From positions 1 through 35,869 of the forward strand of contig JAFNPO010000047.1 of NCBI GenBank assembly GCA_017386585.1: 35,869 nt of DNA, written 5' to 3'. Below the pieces are notes generated by a model. It did not search any database, was not told the origin of the DNA, and was given only the letters and a program-made list of their open reading frames with translations. Position 1 is the stretch's first letter; each line of letters begins with the position of its first letter. The position numbers were made by a program, and so were the translations under genes. Below are positions 28,469 through 35,869 of this stretch, one piece after another. Source of the DNA: Aeriscardovia sp. (GTDB taxonomy: Bacteria; Actinomycetota; Actinomycetes; Actinomycetales; Bifidobacteriaceae).

Positions 28469-28723
28469 TCACTGCGCTTGGCTGTCGGGGTGCTTGACGA
28501 GGAAGCGTCGCGTCAGCTCATTCTCACGCTGTCGCTGGTTTTCACGGAAATCGTCGTACAAGGCTTTGAGTGTCTGCGCCGTCAGGTTCTCATCCTGCTC
28601 ATCGGGCCCGAACAGGAACTGGCGCGGTCTGTCAGGCGTGTGCTCCTGAACGTAGGCTTTAGCCTTGGCGACGGCAAGTACGCCGAGGCCGGCTCCCACG
28701 GCAATCCAGAAAACTCTTTTCAT
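28469..28723 (-). CDS. Small membrane-anchored protein (DUF6167-like), function unknown
   Basis: 84 residues beginning MKRVFWIAVGAGLGVLAVAKAKAY: one N-terminal membrane helix (about 4-22), then a polar, charged, probably helical tail ending PDSQAQ. The pattern fits a short actinobacterial protein that follows a DUF948 protein upstream of alaS; the DUF6167 assignment is from memory of that pattern. I used the ATG at 28723, with AAGGAG upstream, one base after the preceding stop; a longer frame would overlap the neighbour. It is probably made together with the DUF948 protein. No function can be read. Confidence 0.75.
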   Translation of the reverse strand: MKRVFWIAVGAGLGVLAVAKAKAYVQEHTPDRPRQFLFGPDEQDENLTAQTLKALYDDFRENQRQRENELTRRFLVKHPDSQAQ

Positions 28724-28724
28724 C

Positions 28725-29150
28725 TCACTCCTTCGTCGCCGCGGCGTGCGTGCTGTTCTTGGCATGCTTAGACGTCGCCACGGGGGATTTTCCCTTGTTG
28801 CGGCCCAGGAAAGAGGAAACTGTCTTGCGGAAAGCCCACACTGAGGACGCGACTTTAATCACTGGCTTGCCGAGCACGGACATATACAGATCGCCCAGCG
28901 CGCTCGCGTTCTTGGCGGTGTACTGCACGGAACGGGAGATATCGTTAACGTCAGCCAGCGTCCTGTTAATCTGCTCGACGGTCGTTACTCCTTCATCGAT
29001 GGCGGGAAGAGCGTGGTTACCGGCATCCTTGACGGTGTCGGCGATGGTATCAAAAAGCTTACCTAAACGAATTAGCGGATAAATCATCACGCCCGCGAGA
29101 ATCGCGAAAACAATGGCTGCTATCAGCCCAGCGATGGCGCCGATGCTCAT
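28725..29150 (-). CDS. DUF948 membrane-anchored protein, function unknown
   Basis: 141 residues with an N-terminal membrane helix (MSIGAIAGLIAAIVFAILAG, to about residue 26), a long amphipathic helical stretch (about 30-90, rich in D, T, V and N like the DUF948 core), and a basic, alanine/threonine-rich tail. DUF948 proteins resemble coiled-coil membrane proteins and often sit before alaS in Actinobacteria; their role is unknown. AAAGGAG lies seven bases upstream of the ATG. It heads the block DUF948-DUF6167-alaS-ruvX-mltG. Confidence 0.85.
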   Translation of the reverse strand: MSIGAIAGLIAAIVFAILAGVMIYPLIRLGKLFDTIADTVKDAGNHALPAIDEGVTTVEQINRTLADVNDISRSVQYTAKNASALGDLYMSVLGKPVIKVASSVWAFRKTVSSFLGRNKGKSPVATSKHAKNSTHAAATKE

Positions 29151-29213
29151 GGGCGCGCTCCTTTCTAGTCTGTTTCCCCCTAAGTACTTGGCTAACTTCG
29201 TCGTTCATGCTAC

Positions 29214-29241
29214 TTGATAACCCAGACGCAGAGAGCTGCAA
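29214..29241 (-). promoter_or_regulatory. Candidate promoter of the DUF948-alaS operon
   Basis: TTGCAG (29236-29241) and TATCAA (29214-29219) on the minus strand, 16 bases apart, about 65 bases upstream of the DUF948 start. The -35 keeps the TTG and the -10 matches four of six positions. No other candidate in this 121-base gap looks better. Confidence 0.35.
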
Positions 29242-29271
29242 CCGAGGCCGTATTCCTTGGATGCCATCGTC

Positions 29272-29967
29272 TTACCGATTGTAGGAGATAATCCGTAGGC
29301 AGTGATCAAAATCGGCGTCGACATCGAGATCGAACATGCTGAGGGAACCATTGCGCGGAAGGACACTAGTGTCCAACTTCGGATCCCCGAAGCGTTTGGC
29401 CAGACTCAGAAGGGTATTGCCGTGCGAGATCTGCAGTATGTTGTCACCGGCGTGTAGCGAACCCCATTGGTCACAGCCCTCGCGCGCCTGCTGGGCGATG
29501 AGGCCGTAGCCAGCTGCCACCCGCGTCCAGTATTCGTCATCGCTCTCGGCGTCATGGAAAGGATCGGCCTGCTTGAGGAAATTTTTGGCCGCGGCCGTGC
29601 CAAATTTTGCCACGATGTCGTTATGGGTCTTCGCACCGTGCGGAGCGCCAGCAGCATACCAGCTGGCGTCCATGTCTTGACCTTCGAAGTATCCATAGAA
29701 CTGTTCGCGGAAGAATGGACTGTGAATAGGCTTCTTTACGGATCCTGATTCTTCGTTTGTGTTGAGAATGATCTGCGCCGTGTGCTCAGCGCGCATGGTG
29801 TCGGAGCAATATGCGGCGGAGAACTGAACACTCTTGAGCCGTTCCCCAGCTGCGCGAGCGTCAGCGATGCCGGATTCTGTCAGCGGAGAATCTGACCACC
29901 CTTGCATGCGGTGGTACTTGTTGAGATATGTCTGACCATGGCGGACCACGTAAAGATGAAGAATCAT
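29272..29967 (-). CDS. Histidine phosphatase family protein (phosphoglycerate mutase-like)
   Basis: Phosphoryl-transfer enzyme with the active-site RHGQT (R9, phosphohistidine H10), R59 in TMRAEHT, E88 in FREQFYGYFEG and the second histidine H182 in ISHGNT. The 231 residues carry an insert at about 93-145 beyond the minimal fold. The family includes cofactor-dependent phosphoglycerate mutases and many broad phosphatases; I see nothing that decides the substrate. The ATG at 29967 has no Shine-Dalgarno sequence, but CATAAT lies 6 bases upstream (see that entry). It follows the strong rpsD terminator, so it is a separate unit. Confidence 0.9.
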   Translation of the reverse strand: MILHLYVVRHGQTYLNKYHRMQGWSDSPLTESGIADARAAGERLKSVQFSAAYCSDTMRAEHTAQIILNTNEESGSVKKPIHSPFFREQFYGYFEGQDMDASWYAAGAPHGAKTHNDIVAKFGTAAAKNFLKQADPFHDAESDDEYWTRVAAGYGLIAQQAREGCDQWGSLHAGDNILQISHGNTLLSLAKRFGDPKLDTSVLPRNGSLSMFDLDVDADFDHCLRIISYNR

Positions 29968-29973
29968 GGCTCT

Positions 29974-29979
29974 ATTATG
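29974..29979 (-). promoter_or_regulatory. Candidate -10 for a leaderless histidine-phosphatase transcript
   Basis: CATAAT (five of six -10 positions) on the minus strand, 6 bases before the ATG, in a gene without a ribosome-binding site and downstream of a strong terminator. No good -35. Confidence 0.35.
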
Positions 29980-30010
29980 TCACCGTCGTCTTCCCAGCGC
30001 TTGAAAATAG

Positions 30011-30057
30011 GGAAGAAAGCAGAATTCCCGCCTGTCCTGCTGGACAGGCGGGAATTC
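30011..30057 (-). terminator. Rho-independent terminator of rpsD
   Basis: A perfect 16-bp stem, GAATTCCCGCCTGTCC (30022-30037) with its complement (30042-30057), and a 4-base loop. Read on the minus strand it is followed by TGCTTTCTTCCC. It begins about 25 bases after the rpsD stop and is the strongest hairpin in the window. Confidence 0.92.
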
Positions 30058-30081
30058 CCGATGCGGATGCGGACCCGCGCG

Positions 30082-30708
30082 TCAGCGAGCGTAGTACTCG
30101 ACGACGTACTGGATGTTAATTTGAATCGGGACCTCGCTGGCCTCCGGCTTGCGAGTCAAGGTGGCTTTGAGCTGGGCAAGGTCAACATCAAGATAACCCG
30201 GGACAGGCGGAAGAACATCACGATTGGTGCCTTCGGCGGCCATCTGGAACGGTAACATGGTCTGGCTCTTCGGCTTTACCTGGATAGTCTGGCTGACTCG
30301 GACCTTGTAGCTCGGGCGATCAACGATATTGCCATCGACCATGATATGGCGGTGCACAACGAACTGACGGGCCTGCGCAATAGTGCGGGCGATGCCGGAG
30401 CGCAGAACGAGGGCATCGAGACGGGTCTCAAGGTCGACGATCATCGTGTTGCCGGTCTGACCACCGGCGCGAGTCGCGCGCTCGTAGACGGCGCGCATCT
30501 GTTTCTCAGATACGCCGTACTGTGCGCGAAGACGTTGCTTCTCGCGCAGACGAATGGCGTAATCGGACTCGGTGCGGCGACGGTTACGACCGTGCTCGCC
30601 AGGAGCGTACGGGCGCTTTTCGAAGAAGCGTTGAGCCTTTGGGGTTAAAACAATGCCGAGGGCGCGGGACAGGCGGACCTTGCGGCGCGCGCGCTGAATG
30701 TTGGTCAT
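30082..30708 (-). CDS. rpsD: 30S ribosomal protein S4
   Basis: uS4, a primary 16S rRNA binder that starts 30S body assembly. The 208 residues have the N-terminal S4 domain (MTNIQRARRKVRLSRALG, with KRPYAPGEHGRNRRR at about 31-45) and the S4 RNA-binding fold near 95-160 (LETRLDALVLRSG, ARQFVVHRHIMVDG). The zinc cysteines of the C+ form are absent, so this is a zinc-free C- version. Upstream is only AAAGAAAAGAG, a weak ribosome site. In Actinobacteria rpsD is often outside the alpha operon, as here. Confidence 0.97.
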   Translation of the reverse strand: MTNIQRARRKVRLSRALGIVLTPKAQRFFEKRPYAPGEHGRNRRRTESDYAIRLREKQRLRAQYGVSEKQMRAVYERATRAGGQTGNTMIVDLETRLDALVLRSGIARTIAQARQFVVHRHIMVDGNIVDRPSYKVRVSQTIQVKPKSQTMLPFQMAAEGTNRDVLPPVPGYLDVDLAQLKATLTRKPEASEVPIQINIQYVVEYYAR

Positions 30709-30964
30709 ATCTCTTTTCTTTCTACTCTGTCGTTATCTGAGCGAAAGCGGAACCGTTCCCCGATGGGATACTGCTCCGCCGAGCCGGGCCTCTCCAATGC
30801 ACAAGCGTCAAAACGACGCAACAGGCCGCTGCGCGCAGCGGACCGCCGGACCATTGACGGGCTAAGACTCCAGATAGGCGCCAGCCACAGCAGCGAGCGC
30901 CAGGCTTGATGCTACTCCTGTTGGAAGACGGAAACGAGAGGTTGGCGCGGAGCTAGCTAGAGGC
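30709..30964 (-). promoter_or_regulatory. rpsD leader with two hairpins; promoter not certain
   Basis: The 256 bases between pcrA and rpsD contain no gene. Two close hairpins lie inside: GCGTC/GACGC with an AAAAC loop on the plus strand (30805-30819) and the 16-base palindrome CCGCTGCGCGCAGCGG (30826-30841). Neither has a T-tract after it on the minus strand, so they are poor terminators; a role in pcrA 3' end formation or in an rpsD leader is possible. A weak pair TTGGAG and CAGTAT with 18-base spacing (about 30765-30794, minus) is the best promoter guess for rpsD. Confidence 0.35.
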
Positions 30965-33592
30965 TCACAGTTTTTCGATTGGGGCAAGGCGTAGCAGTAA
31001 TCGTTTGACGCCGTCGGAGCCGAAGTCGATGGTGGCAATGCTGTTTTTGCCCTTGTCGGCGACGGCAATGACGGTTCCCAGTCCGTAGGCGTCGTGTGTG
31101 ACTTTGTCACCGGGGTGGAGATCGGTGGCTGTCAGCTTGGGGATGGACGAGTTTGGTTGAGGGCTGGACAGCGTACGCGAGGCTTTTGCGGAAGCTGCAA
31201 GGCGTTGGCCATGGATACTGGAGGTGTGGGCGGTTCCATGTCCATAGCTGGACGAGGAGTGACGTGATTTGTAGCTGTCGCTGAATCCGTATGACGATGA
31301 GCGGTAGCGGGGGCTATAGGTGTGTTCTGCGCTATGTCTGCCGTAGGGTTGGCTTCCATAGGGCGAGGGGTTGCGGTGCCAGCTGGGATTGTCATTGAGG
31401 TCGTCGTTGGAGTCGTTGAGCCATTGTGTGTGCATTTTTTCGATGCTGGTTTCTTTGCGTTCCCAGTTGATGAGTTCGTCGGGAATGTCGTTGAGGAACT
31501 GGCTGGGCAGTAGTTTTTCCCTGTGACCCCACTGTGAGCGTTCGGCAGCGCGGGTCAGGTAGAGTTTGCGGCGGGCGCGAGTGATGCCCACGTAGGCTAG
31601 ACGCCGTTCTTCGTGGAGTTCTGTGGGGTTGTCGAGGCTGCGGGCGTGTGGGAACGTGTTTTCTTCCATGCCGGTGAGGAAGACGACGGGGTATTCGAGG
31701 CCTTTGGCACTGTGGAGTGTCATGAGGGTGACTTGGCCTGAAGTAGGGTCGGGTAGCTGGTCAGAGTCGGCGGCGAGTGCTGTGGTTTCGAGGAATCCGG
31801 AGAGGCTAGGTTCTTCTTCTCCTGTGGTTTTAGTGGAGTCTTCGTATTCTTTGGCGATGGTTTCAAGCTGGGCGAGATTTTCGAGGCGTGTCTGGTCGAT
31901 GGGATCGGTGGAGTCTTCGATACTGGTCAGCAGTCCGGAGGTGTGGAGCATTTGGTGGATGATAGTAGAGGGGGCTGTGGCGGGTTTGTTGGTCTGGCGG
32001 AGTGTGAGGATGAGGTCGTGGAAGGCGGAGATTTGTTTGGCGCTGCGTGTGGGGAGGTTAAGTTCGCTGACGTGTTCTAGGGCTTGCCAGAAGGTGGTGC
32101 GGTGGGTGTGAGCCCACTCGGCGGCGGCCTGTTCGGCTTTGTTACCGATGCCGCGTTTGGGGACGTTGAGGATGCGCTGGAGGCTCACGTCGTCGTCAGG
32201 ATTGACGATGACGTGGAGATAGGCGATGGCGTCTTTGACTTCCTTACGCTCGTAGAAGCGTGTGCCGCCGACGATTTTGTAGGGGATACGTGCGGCGACG
32301 AGGGCTTCTTCCAGCAGTCGCGATTGGGCGTTAGCCCGGTACATGATGGCGATGTCGGAGTAGGGAGTGCCAGAGACGTGGAGGTTGTTGATGGTGTGGG
32401 CGACGTATTGCGCTTCGCCGTGGTCGTTGTCGGCGGCGTAGCCGACGATGTGGTCTCCTTGACCGAGCGCAGTCCAGAGCTTTTTGGGTTTACGGTTGGG
32501 GTTGAGGGCGATGACAGCGTTGGCAGCGTCGAGGATAGTCTGTGTGGAACGGTAGTTCTGCTCGAGCAGGATGGTCTTAGCGTCGGGGAAATCCTTTTCG
32601 AAGTCAAGGATGTTGCGGATGTCAGCGCCACGGAAGGCGTAGATGGACTGATCGGAGTCACCCACGACGGTGACTTGGGCGTGCTGGCGAGACTGGGCTT
32701 TAGTGGCGTCGGTGATTGGCAGCGGCGTGGGGGCGTCTGCCGCGAAAGCTCGGTTCAGGACAGAACTCGTTGGTAGGAGGGACGTGTTCGAAGCATTGTC
32801 GTAGCCGGCTAGCTTGCGGATAAGCGCGTACTGCGCGTAGTTGGTATCCTGGTACTCGTCCACGAGGATGTAGTGGAATTGGTGTTGATAGTGTTCGGCG
32901 GCTTCCGGGCTGACGTGCAGTAGTTCAACAGTCCGCAGGATGATATCGTCAAAGTCGACGGCGTTAGCGGCAGCCAGACGGTGCTCGTACTCCGCGTAAA
33001 CCATAGCTTGCAGCTTTTCTAGGCTGTCGGTGTTTCCCCTTTGTCCAGCTCGTCCCGGCTGGTAGTCGCACTGAGCCTGTGTCAACTGCTGCTTCCACCC
33101 CTTGAGTTCGTTCTTCCATGAGGAGATAGCAGAGAGCATGGCTCGCGGCGCATATTTCTTGGAATCAATGTTGAGGCTCGCTTCAACGAGCCTGACGAGC
33201 TTCTCCGAGTCCTGCTGGTCGTAGATAGTGAATCCAGACCTCAGTCCCACTCCGGTGCCGAAACGCCGCAGGATACGCACGCACGTTGAATGGAAGGTGG
33301 ACACCCACATCCTGCGGGCGACCGGACCGATGAGAATCTCCAGACGCTCACGCATCTCAGCGGCTGCCTTGTTCGTGAACGTGATGGCGAGGATCTGGCT
33401 GGGCCACGCGTGCCATTGGCTGAGGATCCAGGCGATGCGGCGCGTTAACACGCGGGTTTTACCCGACCCCGCTCCCGCCGCGATAAGCAGAGCCGGCCCC
33501 TGGTACTGCACGGCTTGCGCCTGCTGGGGGTTAAGCCCGTCGAGAAGCTCCTGGGCGCTGCGCGCGATAAGACCGTCCTGCTGAGTTTCCAT
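30965..33592 (-). CDS. pcrA: ATP-dependent DNA helicase PcrA/UvrD
   Basis: Superfamily 1A 3'-5' helicase for nucleotide excision repair and for clearing recombination or replication intermediates. The 875 residues contain Walker A AAGAGSGKT (38-46), motif Ia ITFTNKAA (70-77), motif II DEYQD (245-249), motif III GDSDQSIYAFRGAD (311-324), NYRST, TLHSAKGLEYP and the arginine-finger motif YVGITRAR. About 42 extra residues (265-306), serine/alanine/threonine-rich, separate motifs II and III, where PcrA normally has only a few. A Ser/Tyr/His-rich linker precedes a C-terminal Tudor-like domain (LHPGDKVTHDAYGLGTV...) used for RNA polymerase contact in PcrA. GAGGAGGG lies four bases before the ATG. 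It is divergent from the amidohydrolase-like gene, with about 40 bases between. Confidence 0.95.
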   Translation of the reverse strand: METQQDGLIARSAQELLDGLNPQQAQAVQYQGPALLIAAGAGSGKTRVLTRRIAWILSQWHAWPSQILAITFTNKAAAEMRERLEILIGPVARRMWVSTFHSTCVRILRRFGTGVGLRSGFTIYDQQDSEKLVRLVEASLNIDSKKYAPRAMLSAISSWKNELKGWKQQLTQAQCDYQPGRAGQRGNTDSLEKLQAMVYAEYEHRLAAANAVDFDDIILRTVELLHVSPEAAEHYQHQFHYILVDEYQDTNYAQYALIRKLAGYDNASNTSLLPTSSVLNRAFAADAPTPLPITDATKAQSRQHAQVTVVGDSDQSIYAFRGADIRNILDFEKDFPDAKTILLEQNYRSTQTILDAANAVIALNPNRKPKKLWTALGQGDHIVGYAADNDHGEAQYVAHTINNLHVSGTPYSDIAIMYRANAQSRLLEEALVAARIPYKIVGGTRFYERKEVKDAIAYLHVIVNPDDDVSLQRILNVPKRGIGNKAEQAAAEWAHTHRTTFWQALEHVSELNLPTRSAKQISAFHDLILTLRQTNKPATAPSTIIHQMLHTSGLLTSIEDSTDPIDQTRLENLAQLETIAKEYEDSTKTTGEEEPSLSGFLETTALAADSDQLPDPTSGQVTLMTLHSAKGLEYPVVFLTGMEENTFPHARSLDNPTELHEERRLAYVGITRARRKLYLTRAAERSQWGHREKLLPSQFLNDIPDELINWERKETSIEKMHTQWLNDSNDDLNDNPSWHRNPSPYGSQPYGRHSAEHTYSPRYRSSSYGFSDSYKSRHSSSSYGHGTAHTSSIHGQRLAASAKASRTLSSPQPNSSIPKLTATDLHPGDKVTHDAYGLGTVIAVADKGKNSIATIDFGSDGVKRLLLRLAPIEKL

Positions 33593-33618
33593 GAACCCTC
33601 CTCGTGAATCGACCTTGC

Positions 33619-33624
33619 TATGCT
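33619..33624 (+). promoter_or_regulatory. Candidate -10 for a leaderless amidohydrolase-like transcript
   Basis: TATGCT (four of six -10 positions), separated from the ATG at 33632 by 7 bases. No ribosome-binding site precedes that ATG. The -10 would overlap the alternative ATG at 33620, which argues for the downstream start. Confidence 0.35.
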
Positions 33625-33631
33625 AACAACC

Positions 33632-34594
33632 ATGACGAACGAGAACGATATTGCCGTTGACGTCTGCACTTTCGTGCTTCCACGCGAATACTGCGACGCG
33701 CGACACGCGTCCGATCCCACGTGGCAAGCTCCTACCGATAAGCTGTTGACGGATATGGATTTGCGCCTAGTCGCCAACCCGCCAATGTCGCAGGAGATCA
33801 TTGCTTGCCCCGGGGCGACCGGTGCGCTCACCGCCGCCGAAGCCGACGCTGCTAACATGGGGCTGAAACGGATGGTGTCAGACGACCCGGAGATATTCCA
33901 AGGCGCCATCGCCGCCGTCCCTCTAAAGGACATTGCACACACACTCCACGTGCTGCGTAACAACGTCGCCACGTCCGACTCACTGCTCGGTATCGGGCTG
34001 CCAGCTATCTTCGAAGGAACACCAATCAGCGACGAACAGTTCGAACCGATCTTCGCCACCGCCGAAAAAATCCAGCGGCCCATCTGGCTTCTCACCGCCG
34101 AAAGCACCACTACTGTGGAAGCGCTCGCGGGTCTTGTCTTCTCCCATTGTTTCCAACGGCACCCGCGACTGCTGCTTATCGTCCATGACGCGCTCACAGG
34201 CGCCCCAACAGCTGCAGCCACCGTTCTGGCTCCGTTGGGTAATTCCCTACCGGCTGGCTTGTTCCTCGACACCGCCGGCGCGAAAGCCGGCGCCATTGCG
34301 GACGCTGTGGGCGTATTTGGCGCCGCACATCTACTGTTCGGAACGGGTCTGCCGAAAGATGGCGTCAATCAGGGCGATGATGGTGGGGTTGATGGACCTG
34401 ATTGCGATGAAGCCATCTTGGCGCTGGCTGAGTTGGATGCTGCCAGTGTGTCCAAGGAGGACCGTCATGCTGTGCGTTGCGGTAACTGGGACGCGCTTGT
34501 TTCCTGTCTACCGGTTGACATACCAAAGAGATTCGTTGACAAGGACGAGGCAGAGAATGGTGAAAGTGAGGGAACTGGCGGCTCCGAGGACTGA
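33632..34594 (+). CDS. Amidohydrolase-fold protein (ACMSD-like), probably lacking a normal metal site
   Basis: About 320 residues that follow the amidohydrolase_2/ACMSD pattern in order: an N-terminal strand DVCTFVLPREY (10-20) where the family has D-x-H-x-H-x-LP; RPIWLL (149-154) where many have PV-x-I-H; RHPRLLLIVHDA (176-187) with H185 in the place of the GH histidine; and LLFGTGLP (234-241) where the family reads GTD-x-P. So three of the expected ligand positions (HxH, the strand-4 histidine, the aspartate) are changed and one is kept. It may be a pseudoenzyme, a divergent subfamily, or a gene starting to decay, though the frame is intact. The start is ATG 33632 (alternative 33620). The tail after residue 290 is acidic. 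Confidence 0.6.
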   Translation: MTNENDIAVDVCTFVLPREYCDARHASDPTWQAPTDKLLTDMDLRLVANPPMSQEIIACPGATGALTAAEADAANMGLKRMVSDDPEIFQGAIAAVPLKDIAHTLHVLRNNVATSDSLLGIGLPAIFEGTPISDEQFEPIFATAEKIQRPIWLLTAESTTTVEALAGLVFSHCFQRHPRLLLIVHDALTGAPTAAATVLAPLGNSLPAGLFLDTAGAKAGAIADAVGVFGAAHLLFGTGLPKDGVNQGDDGGVDGPDCDEAILALAELDAASVSKEDRHAVRCGNWDALVSCLPVDIPKRFVDKDEAENGESEGTGGSED

Positions 34595-34599
34595 TTCGC

Positions 34600-35570
34600 A
34601 CGGGCCAAGGAAATCGTCGGCTCCTTGTCTTCAACCATTTTAGCGTGTCGTTGAGCTGGGAGCGGTGGGAGGCGACCAGTCATTCGTAGGAAGTTGACGC
34701 CCGTTGCCGTTCCTGTGTCCTCGTCCTTGCTCAGTGTCAGCGCGTTTCCTACGGGTAGTGGGCGGTGGGTTCCCATGGAAGACGGGACAGGCTGGTCGAT
34801 GTGCGTGGCAGACAGTCTAGTACTTATGGAGGCGGCGATTAAGGAGTCAACGAGGGTGAGCCGCTTAGGTGTCCGGCTCGTGAAAGTCTTCCTTGGGGAT
34901 ATCAGCTTGACAACATCGTCCCTTAGTTCCCCAGGCAGCGATAGCACCGGCGTGTAGTTTCCCCTTCCCCATCAGCATGAGGTCTGTGGATTTCCTCTCT
35001 CACTATGCGCACCTAGTGCTCATTCCCCAGGCGTAGGATTCGTGTCAGATCCTCGGCGCAGTTGCCGCTAATCGGATTGTGCGGGTTGCACAGAATCATC
35101 AGAGATGTTCTCTAGTTTGATGCTTGTCCCCATTTCTTCCAGTCGATAGGCGTGCTGCCTTGTGTGACCCTTCGTTCTTCAACGGTGCTTTTCCATGGGA
35201 CATCTGGTGTTCTCGGTGTGGAAGGAGGCGTGGTAGATGAGCGCATCATTGCTGCACCGTTACCGGAGTTGCTAAGAGAGCGCCCCATCGACGCAATTAC
35301 TGGGATGAATCCCGGGCAGAAAGGCAGCTAGTCACGATTCGGCTTGCGGTCGTGCTGCCTTTCGCGTCAAGGCGCTCACCGCGTGTAGGACGTGTCTGTT
35401 GCTCACTGGGAGGCGTAATCGCCGGTATGCACTCGGTCGGTTAACGCAGCCTCCATCTTCTGGGGCGATGCGCGGGTTCCTGTTCGTTGTCGCTATCAGC
35501 AGTTCACCGGATGCCATGTCTGCTTTGTGCGAACTAGGGTTTTATCGCTCCATCGGCGTTTTGAAATTGT
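34600..35570 (-). pseudogene. Decayed MalY/PatB-type PLP-dependent C-S lyase
   Basis: Read on the minus strand, family landmarks appear in the right order and roughly the right spacing, but in changing frames and with stops. They are an N-terminal FKTPMER then ELLIATTNRNPRIAPE (compare LPLWVADMDF-type), EAALTDRVHTGDYASQ, WLAAFLPGIHPS (compare the FTPGIVPA segment), LEEMGTSIKLENISDDSV, MILCNPHNP (35073-35099), VLSLPGELRDDVVKLISPRKTF with the PLP lysine position (about 34882-34902), and a C-terminal NFLRMTGRLPP. The span of about 970 bases suits a roughly 390-residue enzyme with losses. The 160-codon open frame at 34465-34947 is only a surviving piece. Many separate lesions show an old inactivation. 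Confidence 0.7.
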
Positions 35571-35815
35571 CACGACTGTTCAGGGCGCTCCTGCTGGTGC
35601 GGATTTGCTTGAATCGTGGCAGATTGGGCCGCTGGACGCTGTCCGTTTTCTCTGGTGTGTTTTGCGCGTGGCATTGTGAAATATGGGTTTGCGGACCAGT
35701 GAAGCGGAATGCTAAGGAAATGGTGTAGGCAGAACGCGGAGACAATGAGCAACGGTTCATCAGGCCGATCCGGTTTGTCTAGCGTCCCTGTAGCGAAGTG
35801 GCTACGATAAGTTCC
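35571..35815. other. Short gap before the last gene; nothing recognised
   Basis: No gene or terminator is seen. A TACGAT at 35803-35808 lies 7 bases before the ATG at 35816 and could be a -10 for a leaderless message; TTGTCT at 35775-35780 is 22 bases further up, too far for a standard spacer. Confidence 0.4.
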
Positions 35816-35869
35816 ATGACTTCTGCATCTCATTTACAGGACAGCATGCTTATCGTCACTACAGACACC
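35816..35869 (+). CDS. Probable YbjQ/UPF0145 family protein, partial (N-terminus only)
   Basis: Only 18 codons are visible, reading MTSASHLQDSMLIVTTDT before the window ends. The segment MLIVTTDT matches the start of YbjQ/UPF0145 proteins (typically M-I-x-T-T-x-T), small beta-rich proteins of unknown function in a putative heavy-metal-binding family. An in-frame ATG at 35846 has AGGA five bases upstream and gives exactly that family start; the ATG at 35816 has a -10-like TACGAT 7 bases before it. Too little is seen to be sure. Confidence 0.5.
   Translation, partial: MTSASHLQDSMLIVTTDT

Noticed and set aside
30805..30841. Two hairpins before rpsD considered as the pcrA terminator
   Set aside because: No T-tract follows either stem on the minus strand; they are reported only as leader structures.
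33445..34368. A 307-codon minus-strand open frame
   Set aside because: It runs antisense through the amidohydrolase-like gene and into the pcrA start; its composition is that of a shadow frame, and pcrA fills the overlapping part.
34465..34947. A 160-codon minus-strand open frame that might be a gene
   Set aside because: It overlaps the end of the amidohydrolase-like gene, and only its first part resembles a family (MalY/PatB), without that family's flanking regions in frame. It is a surviving piece of a pseudogene.

Overview
The window looks like a stretch of chromosome from an actinobacterium of the family Bifidobacteriaceae (Bifidobacterium or a Scardovia-like relative). The reasons are moderately high GC by eye, a bifunctional aspartate aminotransferase/4-decarboxylase, an actinobacterial sufBDCSU-sufT operon next to pyrG, a phoH-ybeY-CBS-era string, and strong similarity of the translated proteins to what I know of bifidobacterial families. 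Species cannot be named from the sequence alone.

Layout: 1-2517 holds lepA (3' end outside the window), rpsT and rplY, all on the minus strand. 2641-3732 is gene-free. 3733-5700 is a plus-strand acyl-CoA synthetase with a terminator. 5791-6870 is gene-free apart from unidentifiable reading frames. 6871-11500 is a compact minus-strand operon: HIT protein, phoH, ybeY, a CBS/CorC-type membrane protein and era. tRNA-Leu(GAG) and aspD follow on the plus strand (11632-13480). 13481-15158 is decayed sequence with membrane-protein-like fragments. 15159-21111 is the translationally coupled suf operon for Fe-S cluster assembly. It is followed, going upstream on the minus strand, by pyrG, mltG, ruvX, alaS, two small membrane-anchored proteins, a histidine phosphatase, rpsD and a PcrA/UvrD helicase (21276-33592). 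A plus-strand amidohydrolase-fold protein (33632-34594) is followed by a badly decayed MalY/PatB-type PLP enzyme on the minus strand. The first 18 codons of a probable YbjQ/UPF0145 gene close the window.

Most genes are housekeeping: translation (lepA, rpsT, rplY, alaS, rpsD, tRNA-Leu), ribosome maturation (ybeY, era), Fe-S assembly (suf), nucleotide synthesis (pyrG), cell-wall elongation (mltG) and DNA repair (pcrA, ruvX). I found no CRISPR array, prophage, insertion sequence or defence system, and no convincing new multi-gene system. The points worth a second look are signs of gene decay between intact housekeeping blocks, an amidohydrolase-like protein that has lost most expected metal ligands, terminator-like hairpins in the leaders of alaS and the suf operon, and several genes with a -10 element placed as for leaderless mRNAs.
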